In this document: positions 35,736-44,698 of the stretch, piece by piece
How the letters are laid out: every line of letters begins with the position of its first letter
Position numbering within the stretch: position 1 is the stretch's first letter
DNA from: JACVRW01 sp963803245
Lineage (GTDB): Bacteria > Actinomycetota > Thermoleophilia > Solirubrobacterales > Thermoleophilaceae
Length of the DNA stretch: 64,000 nucleotides
NCBI GenBank assembly: GCA_963803245.1
Contig: CAWDLI010000017.1
Location: 124,001 to 188,000 of the forward strand
Direction of reading: 5' to 3'
Made by a program: the position numbers and the translations under genes
Notes under the pieces: model-generated
The model's input: the letters and a program-made list of their open reading frames with translations, nothing else
What the model was told of the DNA's origin: nothing
Databases searched by the model: none

Positions 35736-36931
35736 ACCTCTGGATGGTTGAGCAGCGCCAGGTGGTGGGTGCCGCCCACGTGCATCCCATGCTCGGCCTC
35801 GAACGGGATCTTCCGGTCGCGCCCGCGTCCGGAAGCGCTGGCTTCCAGCACGAGCACGTCGCCCAGGAGCCGGGCCACCGGATGCCGGGGGCTGCTGGTG
35901 AGCGTGGCGGCCACGAAGCAGTGCGTCGCGCCGTCGAGCAGCGGCACCTCCGTCACGGCCGCGGCGCGCAGGGCATCGGGATCGCGGTCGCGCCAGTCCT
36001 CGTCGACCAGCGAGCCCTGGCGCAGGTCGCGGATGCCGGCGCTTCGGCGGCGCAGGACCGCGCCGAAGGGCCGGATCTCCGGTAGCGCCCCGAGCGCGGC
36101 GCTCGCCACGTGCACCGCCTGCTCAAGCGGCGCGCCCATGTGCGGCGAGCCGAGCGAGACCACGTGCCGCACCCGCCCGGCCCAGCGCATGTCGTCCGAG
36201 CCCGCGTAGTGGCAGGCGCTGCGCGCCACGAGCCCGCCCATCGAGTGCCCGACCAGCGCGATCCGCTCGACCTCCACGGGCCACGCCTCCACCAGAGCCT
36301 CGAGCAGCTCGGCCAGCGAGCGCCCGTTCTCGGAGATGTGGCGGCCGCTGTTGTAGCGCACGTCGACCGGCGTGCAGCCCAGGTCGTCGGCGAGTCGCGA
36401 CGCGTAGGTGCCGCCCTGCCGCGCCGAGCCGAGGCGCCAGGCGAACTCGGTCTCCATCAGGCCGTGCAGGAAGACCACGAGCTGCGGCGTGGCCTCGGGG
36501 AATGCCCGCGCGAGCTCCGCCGGCCCAGGCCTGACGACGTGGCCGCTCACGCGCACGGCCATCGGCTCCTGCAGGTCGCTGTCCTCGCGCTCGAGCACGT
36601 CGCCCATGAGGCCGTTGATCGCGGCGAGCATCGCGCTGCCGCGCGGCGTGGTGGAAAGCTCCCGACCCTCGGCGCGCGCACGCCGGGCCAGCGCCTCGCC
36701 GGCACCGCGACCGAGCAGCGCGCTGCCGCCGCGAAGCCCGGCGTAGACCCCCGCGGAGACGGTGTCGTGGATCAGCTGGACCGGGCGCGCGGCCGGGCCG
36801 GTGCTGCTGAAGGCCCGCTGGGCGATCGCGCGGTGGATGGCGCCGATGCCGCCCATCGCGTCGGCAAGCTGCCGGAACGCGAGGTCGCTGAGTCCGCGAA
36901 CCTCGTCAGGGCGTCTTGCGATCTCGGTCAT
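35705..36931 (-). CDS. Alpha/beta hydrolase with lipase-like GHSMGG motif
   Basis: A 408-residue protein. An unusual helical N-terminal part of about 145 residues has small-residue-rich stretches (VSAGVYAGLRGGSALLGRGAG) that may associate with lipid. The hydrolase domain follows with the oxyanion region VVFLHGLMETEFAWR and the nucleophile IALVGHSMGGLVARS, and a late histidine in HGMHVGGTHHLALLNHPEVY. The layout resembles PGAP1-like or actinobacterial lipase families. No signal peptide is seen. Its ATG lies 26 bases inside the end of the upstream S51 gene. Confidence 0.82.
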   Translation of the reverse strand: MTEIARRPDEVRGLSDLAFRQLADAMGGIGAIHRAIAQRAFSSTGPAARPVQLIHDTVSAGVYAGLRGGSALLGRGAGEALARRARAEGRELSTTPRGSAMLAAINGLMGDVLEREDSDLQEPMAVRVSGHVVRPGPAELARAFPEATPQLVVFLHGLMETEFAWRLGSARQGGTYASRLADDLGCTPVDVRYNSGRHISENGRSLAELLEALVEAWPVEVERIALVGHSMGGLVARSACHYAGSDDMRWAGRVRHVVSLGSPHMGAPLEQAVHVASAALGALPEIRPFGAVLRRRSAGIRDLRQGSLVDEDWRDRDPDALRAAAVTEVPLLDGATHCFVAATLTSSPRHPVARLLGDVLVLEASASGRGRDRKIPFEAEHGMHVGGTHHLALLNHPEVYERLRAWLG

Positions 36932-37742
36932 GCCCGCTCCTATGCATCCGGACCGGCCGGGTTACACGGCGGGCGCGGCGGTGCGCGTCGCGGAACTCCG
37001 CGATCTCGGCCGGTGCGTCGTGGACGCCACCGGACACCGGCTCCAGCACGCGCGGCTCGATCGGCGTCTCGACGAGGTCACCGCCGGTCTCCTCGACCCG
37101 ATAGGCGCGCGCCTCGGGCCGGGCGCTCACCACCTCGATCAGCTGCGTCCCGGCAAACAGCAGCCCGACGCCGTCGTCCACGGCGTAGCCGGGCGCGAGC
37201 CCGTCGAGCACGGCGGCGCGATAGCAGGCACGCCGCTCCGGATCGCTCGAGTGGTGTACCGAGTTGCTCCCCGGAAGCAGCCCGAGGCCCTCCCCCATGC
37301 GCGAGCGCCCGTGCGAGCGCGTGACCCCGTCCTCGAACCAGCACATCGAGCCCGCGCTCACCCCGCAGAGCACGATGCCGCGCTCCCACGCCTCGCGGAG
37401 GGTGTCGTCGAGCCCGTGCACGCGCCAGATGGCGAGCAGGTTGGCGAGGCTCCCCCCGCCGACATAGATCACGTCCTGGGCGAGGAGGTGCTCGGGCGGC
37501 GAGATCGGATGCGTGCCGAGCCGGAAGAGCGAGAGGTGCGAGAGGCGGCCGAGCCCGCGGAAGGCCCGGTGGAAGCGGTCGATCTGGTCGTCGGGATCTC
37601 CGCTCGCCGTGGGGAGCAGGCAGATGCGGGGCTGGTCCACGCCGGGCAGGCCGGCGATGTAGCGCTCGAGCGGCGCATCGGCGACCGATGTCGAGAACCC
37701 GCCGCCCCCCATCGCGAGGATGCGGCGCGCCTCCTCCTTCAT
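36906..37742 (-). CDS. Peptidase E (S51)-family protein, copy 1
   Basis: A 278-residue protein with the class I glutamine amidotransferase-like fold of peptidase E and cyanophycinase. The N-terminus has ILAMGGGGFS, and the nucleophile elbow is GIVLCGVSAGSMCWFED (serine of the GxSAGS motif). DVIYVGGGSLANLLAIW precedes it. The family cuts Asp-Xaa dipeptides or cyanophycin. A second paralogue follows immediately (four-base overlap), so they may form a heterodimer or divide substrates. The C-terminal 30 residues are basic and probably unstructured. Confidence 0.87.
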   Translation of the reverse strand: MKEEARRILAMGGGGFSTSVADAPLERYIAGLPGVDQPRICLLPTASGDPDDQIDRFHRAFRGLGRLSHLSLFRLGTHPISPPEHLLAQDVIYVGGGSLANLLAIWRVHGLDDTLREAWERGIVLCGVSAGSMCWFEDGVTRSHGRSRMGEGLGLLPGSNSVHHSSDPERRACYRAAVLDGLAPGYAVDDGVGLLFAGTQLIEVVSARPEARAYRVEETGGDLVETPIEPRVLEPVSGGVHDAPAEIAEFRDAHRRARRVTRPVRMHRSGHDRDRKTP

Positions 37743-38545
37743 CCGGTGGCCCGGCGCCCGCCGACGGCCGCGCTCGCGAGCGCGGGCGGCCGCGGCAGGG
37801 CGGCGAGCCTCGCGGGCGCGGACGGCTCGACCGCGGGCGCGGCGTGCCCGAGATAGGAGACGCGCAGCGGGCTCTTGATCACCCGGCCGCGGACGCTCCG
37901 CATCCTGAAGGCGCGCGCGTCAGGGCGCGACGACACGACGCGCAGCAGGCGCTCGCCGGCGAAATGCAGCGCCGCGCCGTCGCCGGCCGCGTACCCCGGC
38001 CGCATCCCCTTCCGGAGGGCAGCCCGATAGGCGTCCTCACGGGCGTGCTCGGCGTCGTAGTGGACGGTGTTGCTGCAGCCGAGGAGGCCGAGGCCGCGGT
38101 AGTGCTCGGGCGGTCCGTGAAAGCCCGTGATGCCCTCGGCGAACCAGCAGAGCGAGCCGGCGGAGACGCCGCAGAGCACCACCCCCGCCTCCCACGCCTC
38201 GCGCATCACCGCGTCGAGTCCGTGCGCGCGCCACACGCCGAGCAGGCTCACCACGCTGCCGCCGCCGACGTAGATGAGGTCCTGGGAGAGCAGGTGCTCG
38301 CGCATGTCGCCGCTGCCCCCGCGCCTGAACAGCGACACGTGCGAGGCCTCGCAGCGCTCGGCGAACGCCTGATAGAAGCGCACGATGTAGTGGTCCGCGT
38401 CGCCGCTGGCGGACGGCAGGAAGCAGACGCGGGGGCGCTCGCTGCCGGTGAGACCCAGCACGTAGTCGTCGAGCAGCGGGTTTCCGGCCTCCATGGAGAA
38501 CCCCCCGCCCCCGAGCGCCACGATCTGTCGGCGGACGCCGCGCAT
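37739..38545 (-). CDS. Peptidase E (S51)-family protein, copy 2
   Basis: A 268-residue paralogue of the next gene downstream. Shared blocks include ALGGGGFSMEAGNPLLDDY, VCFLPSASGDADHYIVRFYQ, DLIYVGGGSVVSLLGVWR and VVLCGVSAGSLCWFAEG. The alanine/proline-rich C-terminus is an extra tail. The two genes overlap by four bases, and both keep the serine nucleophile. The ATG at 38545 is preceded by a 94-bp gap shared with the divergent DUF4396 gene. Confidence 0.87.
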   Translation of the reverse strand: MRGVRRQIVALGGGGFSMEAGNPLLDDYVLGLTGSERPRVCFLPSASGDADHYIVRFYQAFAERCEASHVSLFRRGGSGDMREHLLSQDLIYVGGGSVVSLLGVWRAHGLDAVMREAWEAGVVLCGVSAGSLCWFAEGITGFHGPPEHYRGLGLLGCSNTVHYDAEHAREDAYRAALRKGMRPGYAAGDGAALHFAGERLLRVVSSRPDARAFRMRSVRGRVIKSPLRVSYLGHAAPAVEPSAPARLAALPRPPALASAAVGGRRATG

Positions 38546-38639
38546 CAGCCGACGGTAGGTGCCCGCGGCGGCGCGGTCAAAGCATTTGCGCGCTTTGTCG
38601 AACGCCCCTGGACCGGCGGTCCAACGCCTAGGGTTGGCG

Positions 38640-39224
38640 GTGAGCGTGGAAGCGATCGGCCCCGCCCACCACGAGCATCAGGAGATGCCGACCTCCGGCC
38701 GCGCCCTCGACGCCGTGGCCTTCAGCGCGACGCTCCACTGCCTCACGGGGTGCGCCATCGGCGAGGTGCTCGGCATGGTCATCGGGACCGCGATCGGCCT
38801 GTCGGCGTGGGCGACGGTGGGCCTCGCCGTCGTGCTCGCCTTCATATTCGGCTACGGCCTCACGAGCCTCCCGCTCCTGAGGGCCGGCCTCGCGCTGTCC
38901 GCTGTCGTGCCGATCGCCCTCGCCTCGGACACCTTCAGCATCGCCACGATGGAGATCGTGGACAACGCCATCGTGCTCGCCGTCCCGGGCGCCTTCGACG
39001 CGGGGGTGGGCGACCCCCTCTTCTGGGGCACGCTCTCGGTCGCGCTCGTGGTCGCCGGCTTCTGCGCGTTCCCGGTGAACCGCTGGCTGATCGCGCGCGG
39101 AAAGGGCCACACGGCCGTCCACGAGACCGGAATACACGGCGGTCCGCCCGTGCGCGTCGTGGCCTGGGTGGCCGCGGCGGCCGGCGTGTTCGGCGCGATC
39201 GTGCTGCTGGCCGAGGCCTTCTAG
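38640..39224 (+). CDS. DUF4396-type membrane protein
   Basis: A 194-residue membrane protein. ATLHCLTGCAIGEVLGMVIG with two close cysteines near residues 40-45 is the hallmark of the DUF4396 family. Four or five hydrophobic segments follow, with histidine clusters at both ends (HHEHQE, HTAVHE) that could bind a metal. Function unknown; copper or other metal handling is a reasonable guess given Cys and His. The frame opens earlier, but the GTG at 38640 with AGGG upstream gives a clean start. Its 3' end overlaps the lutC 3' end by four bases. Confidence 0.78.
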   Translation: MSVEAIGPAHHEHQEMPTSGRALDAVAFSATLHCLTGCAIGEVLGMVIGTAIGLSAWATVGLAVVLAFIFGYGLTSLPLLRAGLALSAVVPIALASDTFSIATMEIVDNAIVLAVPGAFDAGVGDPLFWGTLSVALVVAGFCAFPVNRWLIARGKGHTAVHETGIHGGPPVRVVAWVAAAAGVFGAIVLLAEAF

Positions 39225-39847
39225 CCGTCCACCACGACCACGTCCAGGCGACGTGGGCCGTGCACGCCCTCCACGCGCTTCAGCTCGATGTCGGAGGTCG
39301 CCGACGGTCCCGACACGAGCGTGATCGGGCGCTGCTCCCGCGCCGCCGCGGCCAGCGCCGCCACAGCGTCGGGCACGCCCGGCACGATCTGGCCCGCGCG
39401 CACCACGCACACGTGGTGGTCCGGTACCAGGGTGAGCACGCGCGGACCGCAGGCCGGAGAGGAGTCGAGCACGATCGTGCCGGTCTCGGCGATCGCGAGG
39501 GCGCAGCCGGTGAGCACGCCGTCCACCGAGTCGAGCGCCCGCGGATCGAGCGCGGCAGCGTCCACGCGCTCGGTGCCCGCCACGTCCCAGTCGACCCCGG
39601 GCGCCGTGGCCAGCCGGCGCGTGCCTCGCTCCCGGCAGACGTCCACCAGCGCCGCCTCGAGCTCCGACGGGGCCACGCGCCGGACCGTGGCGCGGTAGTC
39701 GGCCACGCGCTCGCAGAAGCGCTCGACCCAGTCGCCCGCCGGCGCCGATCCGGCACCGCGGTATGCGCGCGGCACGTCCGGCACCTCGGGCGCCGGACCC
39801 AGGGCCTCGCGGATCCGCGCCAGCACCGCGGCGCGCGCTTCGCTCAT
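39221..39847 (-). CDS. lutC: Lactate utilization protein C (LUD domain)
   Basis: A 208-residue protein with the LUD fold, part of the LutABC L-lactate oxidase system that feeds lactate electrons to the respiratory chain. TGCALAIAETGTIVLDSSP is the family signature, followed by TLVPDHHVCVV and PITLVSGPSATSDIELKRVEGVHGP. The ATG at 39847 overlaps the lutB stop (ATGA), so B and C are coupled. No transport permease (LutP) is seen nearby. Confidence 0.88.
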   Translation of the reverse strand: MSEARAAVLARIREALGPAPEVPDVPRAYRGAGSAPAGDWVERFCERVADYRATVRRVAPSELEAALVDVCRERGTRRLATAPGVDWDVAGTERVDAAALDPRALDSVDGVLTGCALAIAETGTIVLDSSPACGPRVLTLVPDHHVCVVRAGQIVPGVPDAVAALAAAAREQRPITLVSGPSATSDIELKRVEGVHGPRRLDVVVVDG

Positions 39848-41226
39848 GCGCGCGTCCTCCACCAGTCGCGGAAGCTCTGGGCCGGCGGATCGGGCAGCTC
39901 GCGCGACTTGATCCAGCCGCCCAGCGGCCCGAAGGGCAGCCGGGTGAGCGGCCCGCGCCCGAGCCGAGCGAGCCGCTGGGCCGCCTCGTAGCGGCGGCGC
40001 GACGCGAACAGGCCCGCCAGCAGCCTGAACGTCGCGCGCTCGGCGCGGCCTCCGTCCGCGTGCTCGCGGACCACGCGCCCGCGGAGATGCACCAGCACCT
40101 TGGGGATGTCGATCTTGACCGGGCAGACCTCGTAGCAGGCGCCGCAGAGGCTCGATGCGTACGGGAGCGTCGGCGCGCTGTCGAGCCCCTGGAGCTGAGG
40201 CGTGAGGATCGCGCCGATCGGGCCCGGGTAGACCGACCCGTAGGCGTGCCCGCCGGTGCGCGAGTAGACCGGGCAGACGTTGAGGCACGCCGAGCAGCGG
40301 ATGCAGCGCAGGGCCTGACGCCCGACCTCGTCCGCGAGCACCCGCGTGCGGCCGGCGTCCAGCAGGATCAGGTGGAACTCGCGCGGCCCGTCGTTCTCGC
40401 GGACGCCGGTCCAGATCGACGTGTACGGATTCATCCGCTCACCGGTCGAGGACCGGGGCAGCAGCTGGAGCATCACCTCCAGGTCGCGCCACTCGGGGAG
40501 CACCTTCTCGATCCCCATGACCGTGACGAGCGTCTGCGGGACGGTGGTGCAGAAACGGCCGTTGCCCTCGGACTCGACCACGCACACCGAGCCCGTCTCG
40601 GCCACGCCGAAGTTCGCGCCACTGACGGCCATGGGTGCGCTGAGGAAGCGCTCGCGCAGGTAGCGCCGGGCGGTCTCCGCGAGCGCCTCCGGCTCCTCGG
40701 GCAGCCGCTCGCCGCGGGCGATGGTGCGCTCGAACAGCGCGCGGATCTCCGAGCGGTTGCGGTGGATCGCCGGCACCAGGATGTGCGACGGGCGGTCGTG
40801 GTCGAGCTGCACGATCAACTCCGCGAGGTCGGTCTCCACCGCCTCGATGCCCTCCGCCTCGAGCGCCGCGTTCAGCCCGATCTCGTCGGTGGCGAGCGAC
40901 TTGACCTTGATCACCTCACGCGCGCCGCGTGCGCGCGCGAGCCCGGCCACGAGCGCGTTGGCCTCCCCCGCGTCCCGCGCCCAGTGCACGACGCCGCCGG
41001 CGGCGGCCACATTGCGCTCGAGGCGCTCCAGCTGCTCCGGGAGCGTGGCGAGCGCGCGCGCCTTGATCGCGGCGCCCGCGTCGCGCAGCGCCTCCCAGTC
41101 GGGCAGCTCCTCCACCACCGACGCCCGCTTCGCCCTGATGGTGGTCGTGGCCATCCGCAGGTTGCGCCGCAGCTGGCTGTCCGCCAGAGCGGTGCGCGCG
41201 GCTGCCGGGAAGCCCTCGGCGCTCAC
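39844..41226 (-). CDS. lutB: Lactate utilization iron-sulfur protein B
   Basis: A 460-residue protein with an N-terminal LUD domain (residues about 60-300, with SGANFGVAETGSVCVVESEG) and two 4Fe-4S clusters: CIRCSACLNVCPVY and CGACYEVCPVKIDIP. The C-terminal helical tail ends with a tryptophan-rich WWRTRA. It carries electrons in lactate oxidation. The frame is open upstream, but the GTG at 41226 overlaps the lutA stop and gives a typical N-terminus. A (Fe-S oxidoreductase), B and C form one operon. Confidence 0.92.
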   Translation of the reverse strand: MSAEGFPAAARTALADSQLRRNLRMATTTIRAKRASVVEELPDWEALRDAGAAIKARALATLPEQLERLERNVAAAGGVVHWARDAGEANALVAGLARARGAREVIKVKSLATDEIGLNAALEAEGIEAVETDLAELIVQLDHDRPSHILVPAIHRNRSEIRALFERTIARGERLPEEPEALAETARRYLRERFLSAPMAVSGANFGVAETGSVCVVESEGNGRFCTTVPQTLVTVMGIEKVLPEWRDLEVMLQLLPRSSTGERMNPYTSIWTGVRENDGPREFHLILLDAGRTRVLADEVGRQALRCIRCSACLNVCPVYSRTGGHAYGSVYPGPIGAILTPQLQGLDSAPTLPYASSLCGACYEVCPVKIDIPKVLVHLRGRVVREHADGGRAERATFRLLAGLFASRRRYEAAQRLARLGRGPLTRLPFGPLGGWIKSRELPDPPAQSFRDWWRTRA

Positions 41227-41951
41227 TCGGTTGCCGCCAGCACCTCGGCCAGGTGCATCGTCCTGACGCCCGCGCGCTGGCGGCGCAGCCCGCCGCCGAT
41301 GTGCATGAGACAGGAGTTGTCGGCGGCCACGCAGACCTCCGCGCGCGTCTCCAGCACCCCGCGCAGCTTGTCCGCGAGCATCGCCGTGGACACGTCCGCG
41401 TTCTTCACCGCGAACGTGCCGCCAAAGCCGCAGCACTCCTCCGCGTCCGGCAGCTCGACGAGCTCGAGCCCGCGTACGGCCGCGAGCAGCCGAAGCGGCC
41501 GGTCGCCCACGTGCAGCAGCCTGGCCGAGTGGCAGGTCGGGTGGTAGGTCACCGCGTGCGGGAAGGACGCGCCCACGTCCTCCACCCCGAGGCGGTCCAC
41601 CAGGAACTCGCTCAGCTCGACCACTCGCGGAATGAGCGCCTGGACCTCGCGCTCCAGCCCGTCATCCCCGGCCAGGCGGGCGATGTCCGGGTACTGCTCG
41701 CGGACCATGCCCACGCAGGAGGCGGACGGCGAGACCACCACCTCGGCCTCCGCGAACACGTCCACGAAGCGCCGGACCAGCGGTACCGCCTCGAGCTGGT
41801 AGCCGCTGTTGGCGTGCATCTGCCCGCAGCAGGTCTGCTCCTCGGGGAAGTCCACCTCGTGCCCGAGGCGCTCGAGCACCTCCACCACGGCCCGGCCGGT
41901 ACCCGGGAAGAGCGTGTCGCCGATGCAGGTGATGAAGAGCGCCGCGCGCAC
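41223..41951 (-). CDS. lutA: Lactate utilization protein A (Fe-S oxidoreductase, CCG domains)
   Basis: A 242-residue protein with two CCG (cysteine-rich) domains. The N-terminus FITCIGDTLFPGTGRA and CCGQMHANSGYQ form the first, and YHPTCHSARLL and CCGFGGTFAVKN form the second. These bind an unusual Fe-S cluster, as in heterodisulfide reductase and GlpC/LutA. It starts with a GTG at 41951, and its stop overlaps lutB. The gene upstream (beta-propeller) ends 11 bp before this start and may be co-transcribed. Confidence 0.9.
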   Translation of the reverse strand: MRAALFITCIGDTLFPGTGRAVVEVLERLGHEVDFPEEQTCCGQMHANSGYQLEAVPLVRRFVDVFAEAEVVVSPSASCVGMVREQYPDIARLAGDDGLEREVQALIPRVVELSEFLVDRLGVEDVGASFPHAVTYHPTCHSARLLHVGDRPLRLLAAVRGLELVELPDAEECCGFGGTFAVKNADVSTAMLADKLRGVLETRAEVCVAADNSCLMHIGGGLRRQRAGVRTMHLAEVLAATE

Positions 41952-41962
41952 GCATGGACTCT

Positions 41963-43333
41963 CTACCCGGGACGCAGCCGCCCGATGCGGGTTCGCTGGT
42001 CGAACACGCCGGGCGTGGCCGGCCGCGAGCCCCCGCAGCCGGGCTCCCTGCGCGCGTAGCCGGAGGGGTCGCGCAGCAGCTCCGCCACCGCGTCGCGGAT
42101 CTCGTTGTCGAGGTCCGACGGGATCCCGCCGATGGTGTCGACGCCGGTGAGCCTGTCGATGACCCCGGCGCGGATCCGCCGCATCACGCAGCTCTGGTCC
42201 ACACGCACGTCCGGCGGGTAGCGGTTCTCCGTCCAGAGCAGCCGCCGGCCGGCCGGATCCCAGGCGAACTCGGGCACGATCCAGCCGCGCGCGCCGGTGC
42301 GTGTGAGCCGCTGCGGCCGGCCGAGCGGGCGCACACGGGCGCGGTGCGGGCTCCAGCGGAGCCGCTGCGACCAGAGGTCGGTGGCCTGGCCGAGCACCGG
42401 CTGCAGGAAGCTGTCGCTGAACACCGAGAGGACGAGCAGGTAGTCGTAGCGGGCCGGCAGCTCGAGGAAGCGCGCCGCGCGCGACCAGTCGTCGTAGGCG
42501 CCGCGGAGGCCGCGCGAGGACATGAAGATCACCCGGTCCATGTCCGGCGTGAAGATCGCCTGCTCGTCCCACGCCGGATTGCGCGTGAGCCGCGAGGGGC
42601 GGCAGCGCCCGCGATCGGGATCCGGCAGCCGGCAGAAGAAGAGCTCCGGGTCGATGGCGGTGCCGGTGGTCTCCGTGTAGAGGAAGCCCGAGCCGTCGGG
42701 GGCCCACCACTGCGTCTCGTACCAGTGGCCGTTGCCGGGCCGCACGGCGTGCTCGTCCACCAGCCGCGGTCCGCGAGGCCCGTTCGGGTCGAAGCGCGCC
42801 ACGCGGATCTCCGAGCGGCCGTTGCCGCCCTCGGCGGCGTTCCAGTTGAGCGCGGTCCAGACGATGTGACGGCCGTCGGGAGACCAGTAGGCGTGGAAGT
42901 TGTCGCTGAACTCAGGGCCGCGGGTGAGGTTCGTCCGCCGCCTGCCGTCGCGCGTCATCGCCCACACGTCCGAGCCGATGCCTCCGAACCCGGCGCCGCC
43001 GAGCCGCACCGCGCGCCCGTTCCAGGAGTGGAACAGGATCCAGCGGCCACCCGGCCGCACCACCGGCACCTGGTTCGGACCGTCGAGCCCGCAGGTGAGG
43101 CAGCGCCGCCCGCGCCCGTCGAGCCGCGCCCGGTAGATGTGCACCTGGCCGTCCGCCCCCTCGTCGCGCCCGACGGGGTCGTGGTAGACCACGTGCCCGC
43201 GATCGAGCCAGTCCGGCGCCTGGCCGAAGAGGTAGGGATTGGCCCGCACCTCGAGCCGGTCGGGCGGGGCGGCTGAAGCGGTGCCGGCGAGACACGCGAG
43301 CGCAACGAGCGTGAGCGTGAGCGTGGCGCGCAT
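41963..43333 (-). CDS. Secreted TolB/PD40-like beta-propeller protein
   Basis: A 456-residue protein with a cleavable signal peptide (MRATLTLTLVALACLAGTASA, cut near residue 21). The remainder has PD40/WD40-like repeats such as GGRWILFHSWNG, YWSPDGRHIVWTALNWN, WWAPDGSGFLYTETTG and IFTPDMDRVIFMSSRG. Cysteine pairs (CLTCG, CRLPDPDRGRC) could form disulfides outside the cell. It is probably a periplasmic or surface-exposed binding protein of unknown ligand. The ATG at 43333 begins the signal peptide. It is divergent from the secreted esterase, 39 bp apart. Confidence 0.82.
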   Translation of the reverse strand: MRATLTLTLVALACLAGTASAAPPDRLEVRANPYLFGQAPDWLDRGHVVYHDPVGRDEGADGQVHIYRARLDGRGRRCLTCGLDGPNQVPVVRPGGRWILFHSWNGRAVRLGGAGFGGIGSDVWAMTRDGRRRTNLTRGPEFSDNFHAYWSPDGRHIVWTALNWNAAEGGNGRSEIRVARFDPNGPRGPRLVDEHAVRPGNGHWYETQWWAPDGSGFLYTETTGTAIDPELFFCRLPDPDRGRCRPSRLTRNPAWDEQAIFTPDMDRVIFMSSRGLRGAYDDWSRAARFLELPARYDYLLVLSVFSDSFLQPVLGQATDLWSQRLRWSPHRARVRPLGRPQRLTRTGARGWIVPEFAWDPAGRRLLWTENRYPPDVRVDQSCVMRRIRAGVIDRLTGVDTIGGIPSDLDNEIRDAVAELLRDPSGYARREPGCGGSRPATPGVFDQRTRIGRLRPG

Positions 43334-43372
43334 CGTCGGCGCGAGCCTCTCACAAGCCGGTAGGTTGCGCCG

Positions 43373-44644
43373 ATGAGGAGGTGGGCGACCGCCGCGCTGA
43401 TCGCAACGGTGGCGGCCCTGCTGGTCGCCCCGGCAGCCGATGCCGCCCGCGGCGGGATCGAGGTCGTGAGCAAGCGCCGGTTGAGCGACCGGCTGATGGA
43501 CCTGACATTTCGCAGCGGCCTGCTTGCGAAGCGCACGCACGCTCGTGTGCTGCTCCCGCGCGGCTATGCGCGCTCCACGCGCCGCTACCCGGTGCTCTAC
43601 CTGCTGCACGGCGGCCTCGACGACTATCGCTCTTGGACACGTATGGGCCGCGCCGAGGAGCTGACCGCCGGCCTGCCGCTGATCGTCGTGATGCCGGACA
43701 CCGGGCCCCTCGGCGGGTATGTGGACTGGCTGCACGGCGAGCCATGGGAGACGTTCCATGTCACTCAGCTGATCCCGTGGGTGGACCGCGCCTACCGCAC
43801 GGTCACGCGGCGCGCCGGCCGAGGCCTGGCCGGGCTGTCCATGGGCGGATTCGGCGCGCTCGGCTACGCCGCGCGCCACCCGGACAGGTTCGCCGCCGCC
43901 GCCGGCTTCTCCGCCGCGGTCGACTCGCTCAACCCCGCGATCCAGGCCCTGACCCCGGCGGGCACCTACGGGCCGCTCGCCACACAGGAGATCCGCTGGC
44001 GCGGCAACAACCCCCTGGACCTGGCCTCGAACCTCCGCGGCCTGCGGCTCACTCTCCGCACCGGGAACGGCGAGCCGGGCGGGCCCTTCGGCGGAGGCGA
44101 CGGGGTCGAGTACGTGGTCCACAGGGCGAGCGTGGCCCTCCACGACCGCCTCGGCGCCCTCGGGATCCCGCACGTGTGGGACGACTACGGGCCGGGCGGG
44201 CACCTCTGGCCCTACTGGCGGCGCGACCTGCGCCAGACGCTGCCGTGGCTCATGCGGGGATTCGCGCATCCGCGCAGGCCGCCCTCGCCGTTCAGCTACC
44301 GGACGATCGCGCCCAGCTACGAGGTCTACGGCTGGCGGGTGCGGGTCAGGCGGCCCGCGCTCGAGTGGAGCGAGCTGAGCGGTGCCGGCCCGGGCGGCTT
44401 CGCGCTGACGGGCAGCGGTGCCGCCGGTGTGACGAGCGCGCGGCTCTTCCGCCCCGGCACGCCGGTGCTCGCGACGGTCCGGCCGGCAAGCGGCGCCGCG
44501 CGGCGCCTGCGCCTGGCGGCCGACGCGGCCGGGCGCGTGACGCTCCGGCTACGGCTTGGACCGGGGAATGCCGCGCAGCAGTACACGCGGGGTGCCACCA
44601 CGCGCCGCTACCGCACGCGCGTGCGGCTGGCTCCAGGCGCCTAG
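43373..44644 (+). CDS. Secreted esterase (antigen 85 / esterase D-like)
   Basis: A 423-residue exported enzyme. A signal peptide covers residues 1-25 (ALIATVAALLVAPAADAA). The hydrolase fold has YPVLYLLHGGLDDYRSW (oxyanion) and GLAGLSMGGFGALGYAARHP (nucleophile serine), with a late acid and histidine (DDYGPGGHLWPYW). The last 130 residues form a beta-rich domain not shared with classic esterases. It could cut acetyl or feruloyl esters or mycolyl-like lipids. It converges with the secreted glycosidase, and the two may act together on an outside polymer, an inference from location. Confidence 0.85.
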   Translation: MRRWATAALIATVAALLVAPAADAARGGIEVVSKRRLSDRLMDLTFRSGLLAKRTHARVLLPRGYARSTRRYPVLYLLHGGLDDYRSWTRMGRAEELTAGLPLIVVMPDTGPLGGYVDWLHGEPWETFHVTQLIPWVDRAYRTVTRRAGRGLAGLSMGGFGALGYAARHPDRFAAAAGFSAAVDSLNPAIQALTPAGTYGPLATQEIRWRGNNPLDLASNLRGLRLTLRTGNGEPGGPFGGGDGVEYVVHRASVALHDRLGALGIPHVWDDYGPGGHLWPYWRRDLRQTLPWLMRGFAHPRRPPSPFSYRTIAPSYEVYGWRVRVRRPALEWSELSGAGPGGFALTGSGAAGVTSARLFRPGTPVLATVRPASGAARRLRLAADAAGRVTLRLRLGPGNAAQQYTRGATTRRYRTRVRLAPGA

Positions 44645-44655
44645 ATCCGCGCCAC

Positions 44656-44698
44656 CCTTCCTGCCCTGTGGTTGCAGAGCAACCAAAAGTCAGGAAGG
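44656..44698. terminator. Strong bidirectional terminator hairpin
   Basis: CCTTCCTG (44656-44663) pairs perfectly with CAGGAAGG (44691-44698), and inside it GGTTGC (44670-44675) pairs with GCAACC (44679-44684) around an AGA loop. The hairpin sits between the esterase stop (44644) and the glycosidase end on the other strand. The natural stop of the glycosidase in the corrected frame lies in its arm. It is AT-richer than its surroundings, as expected of a selected site. Confidence 0.7.
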
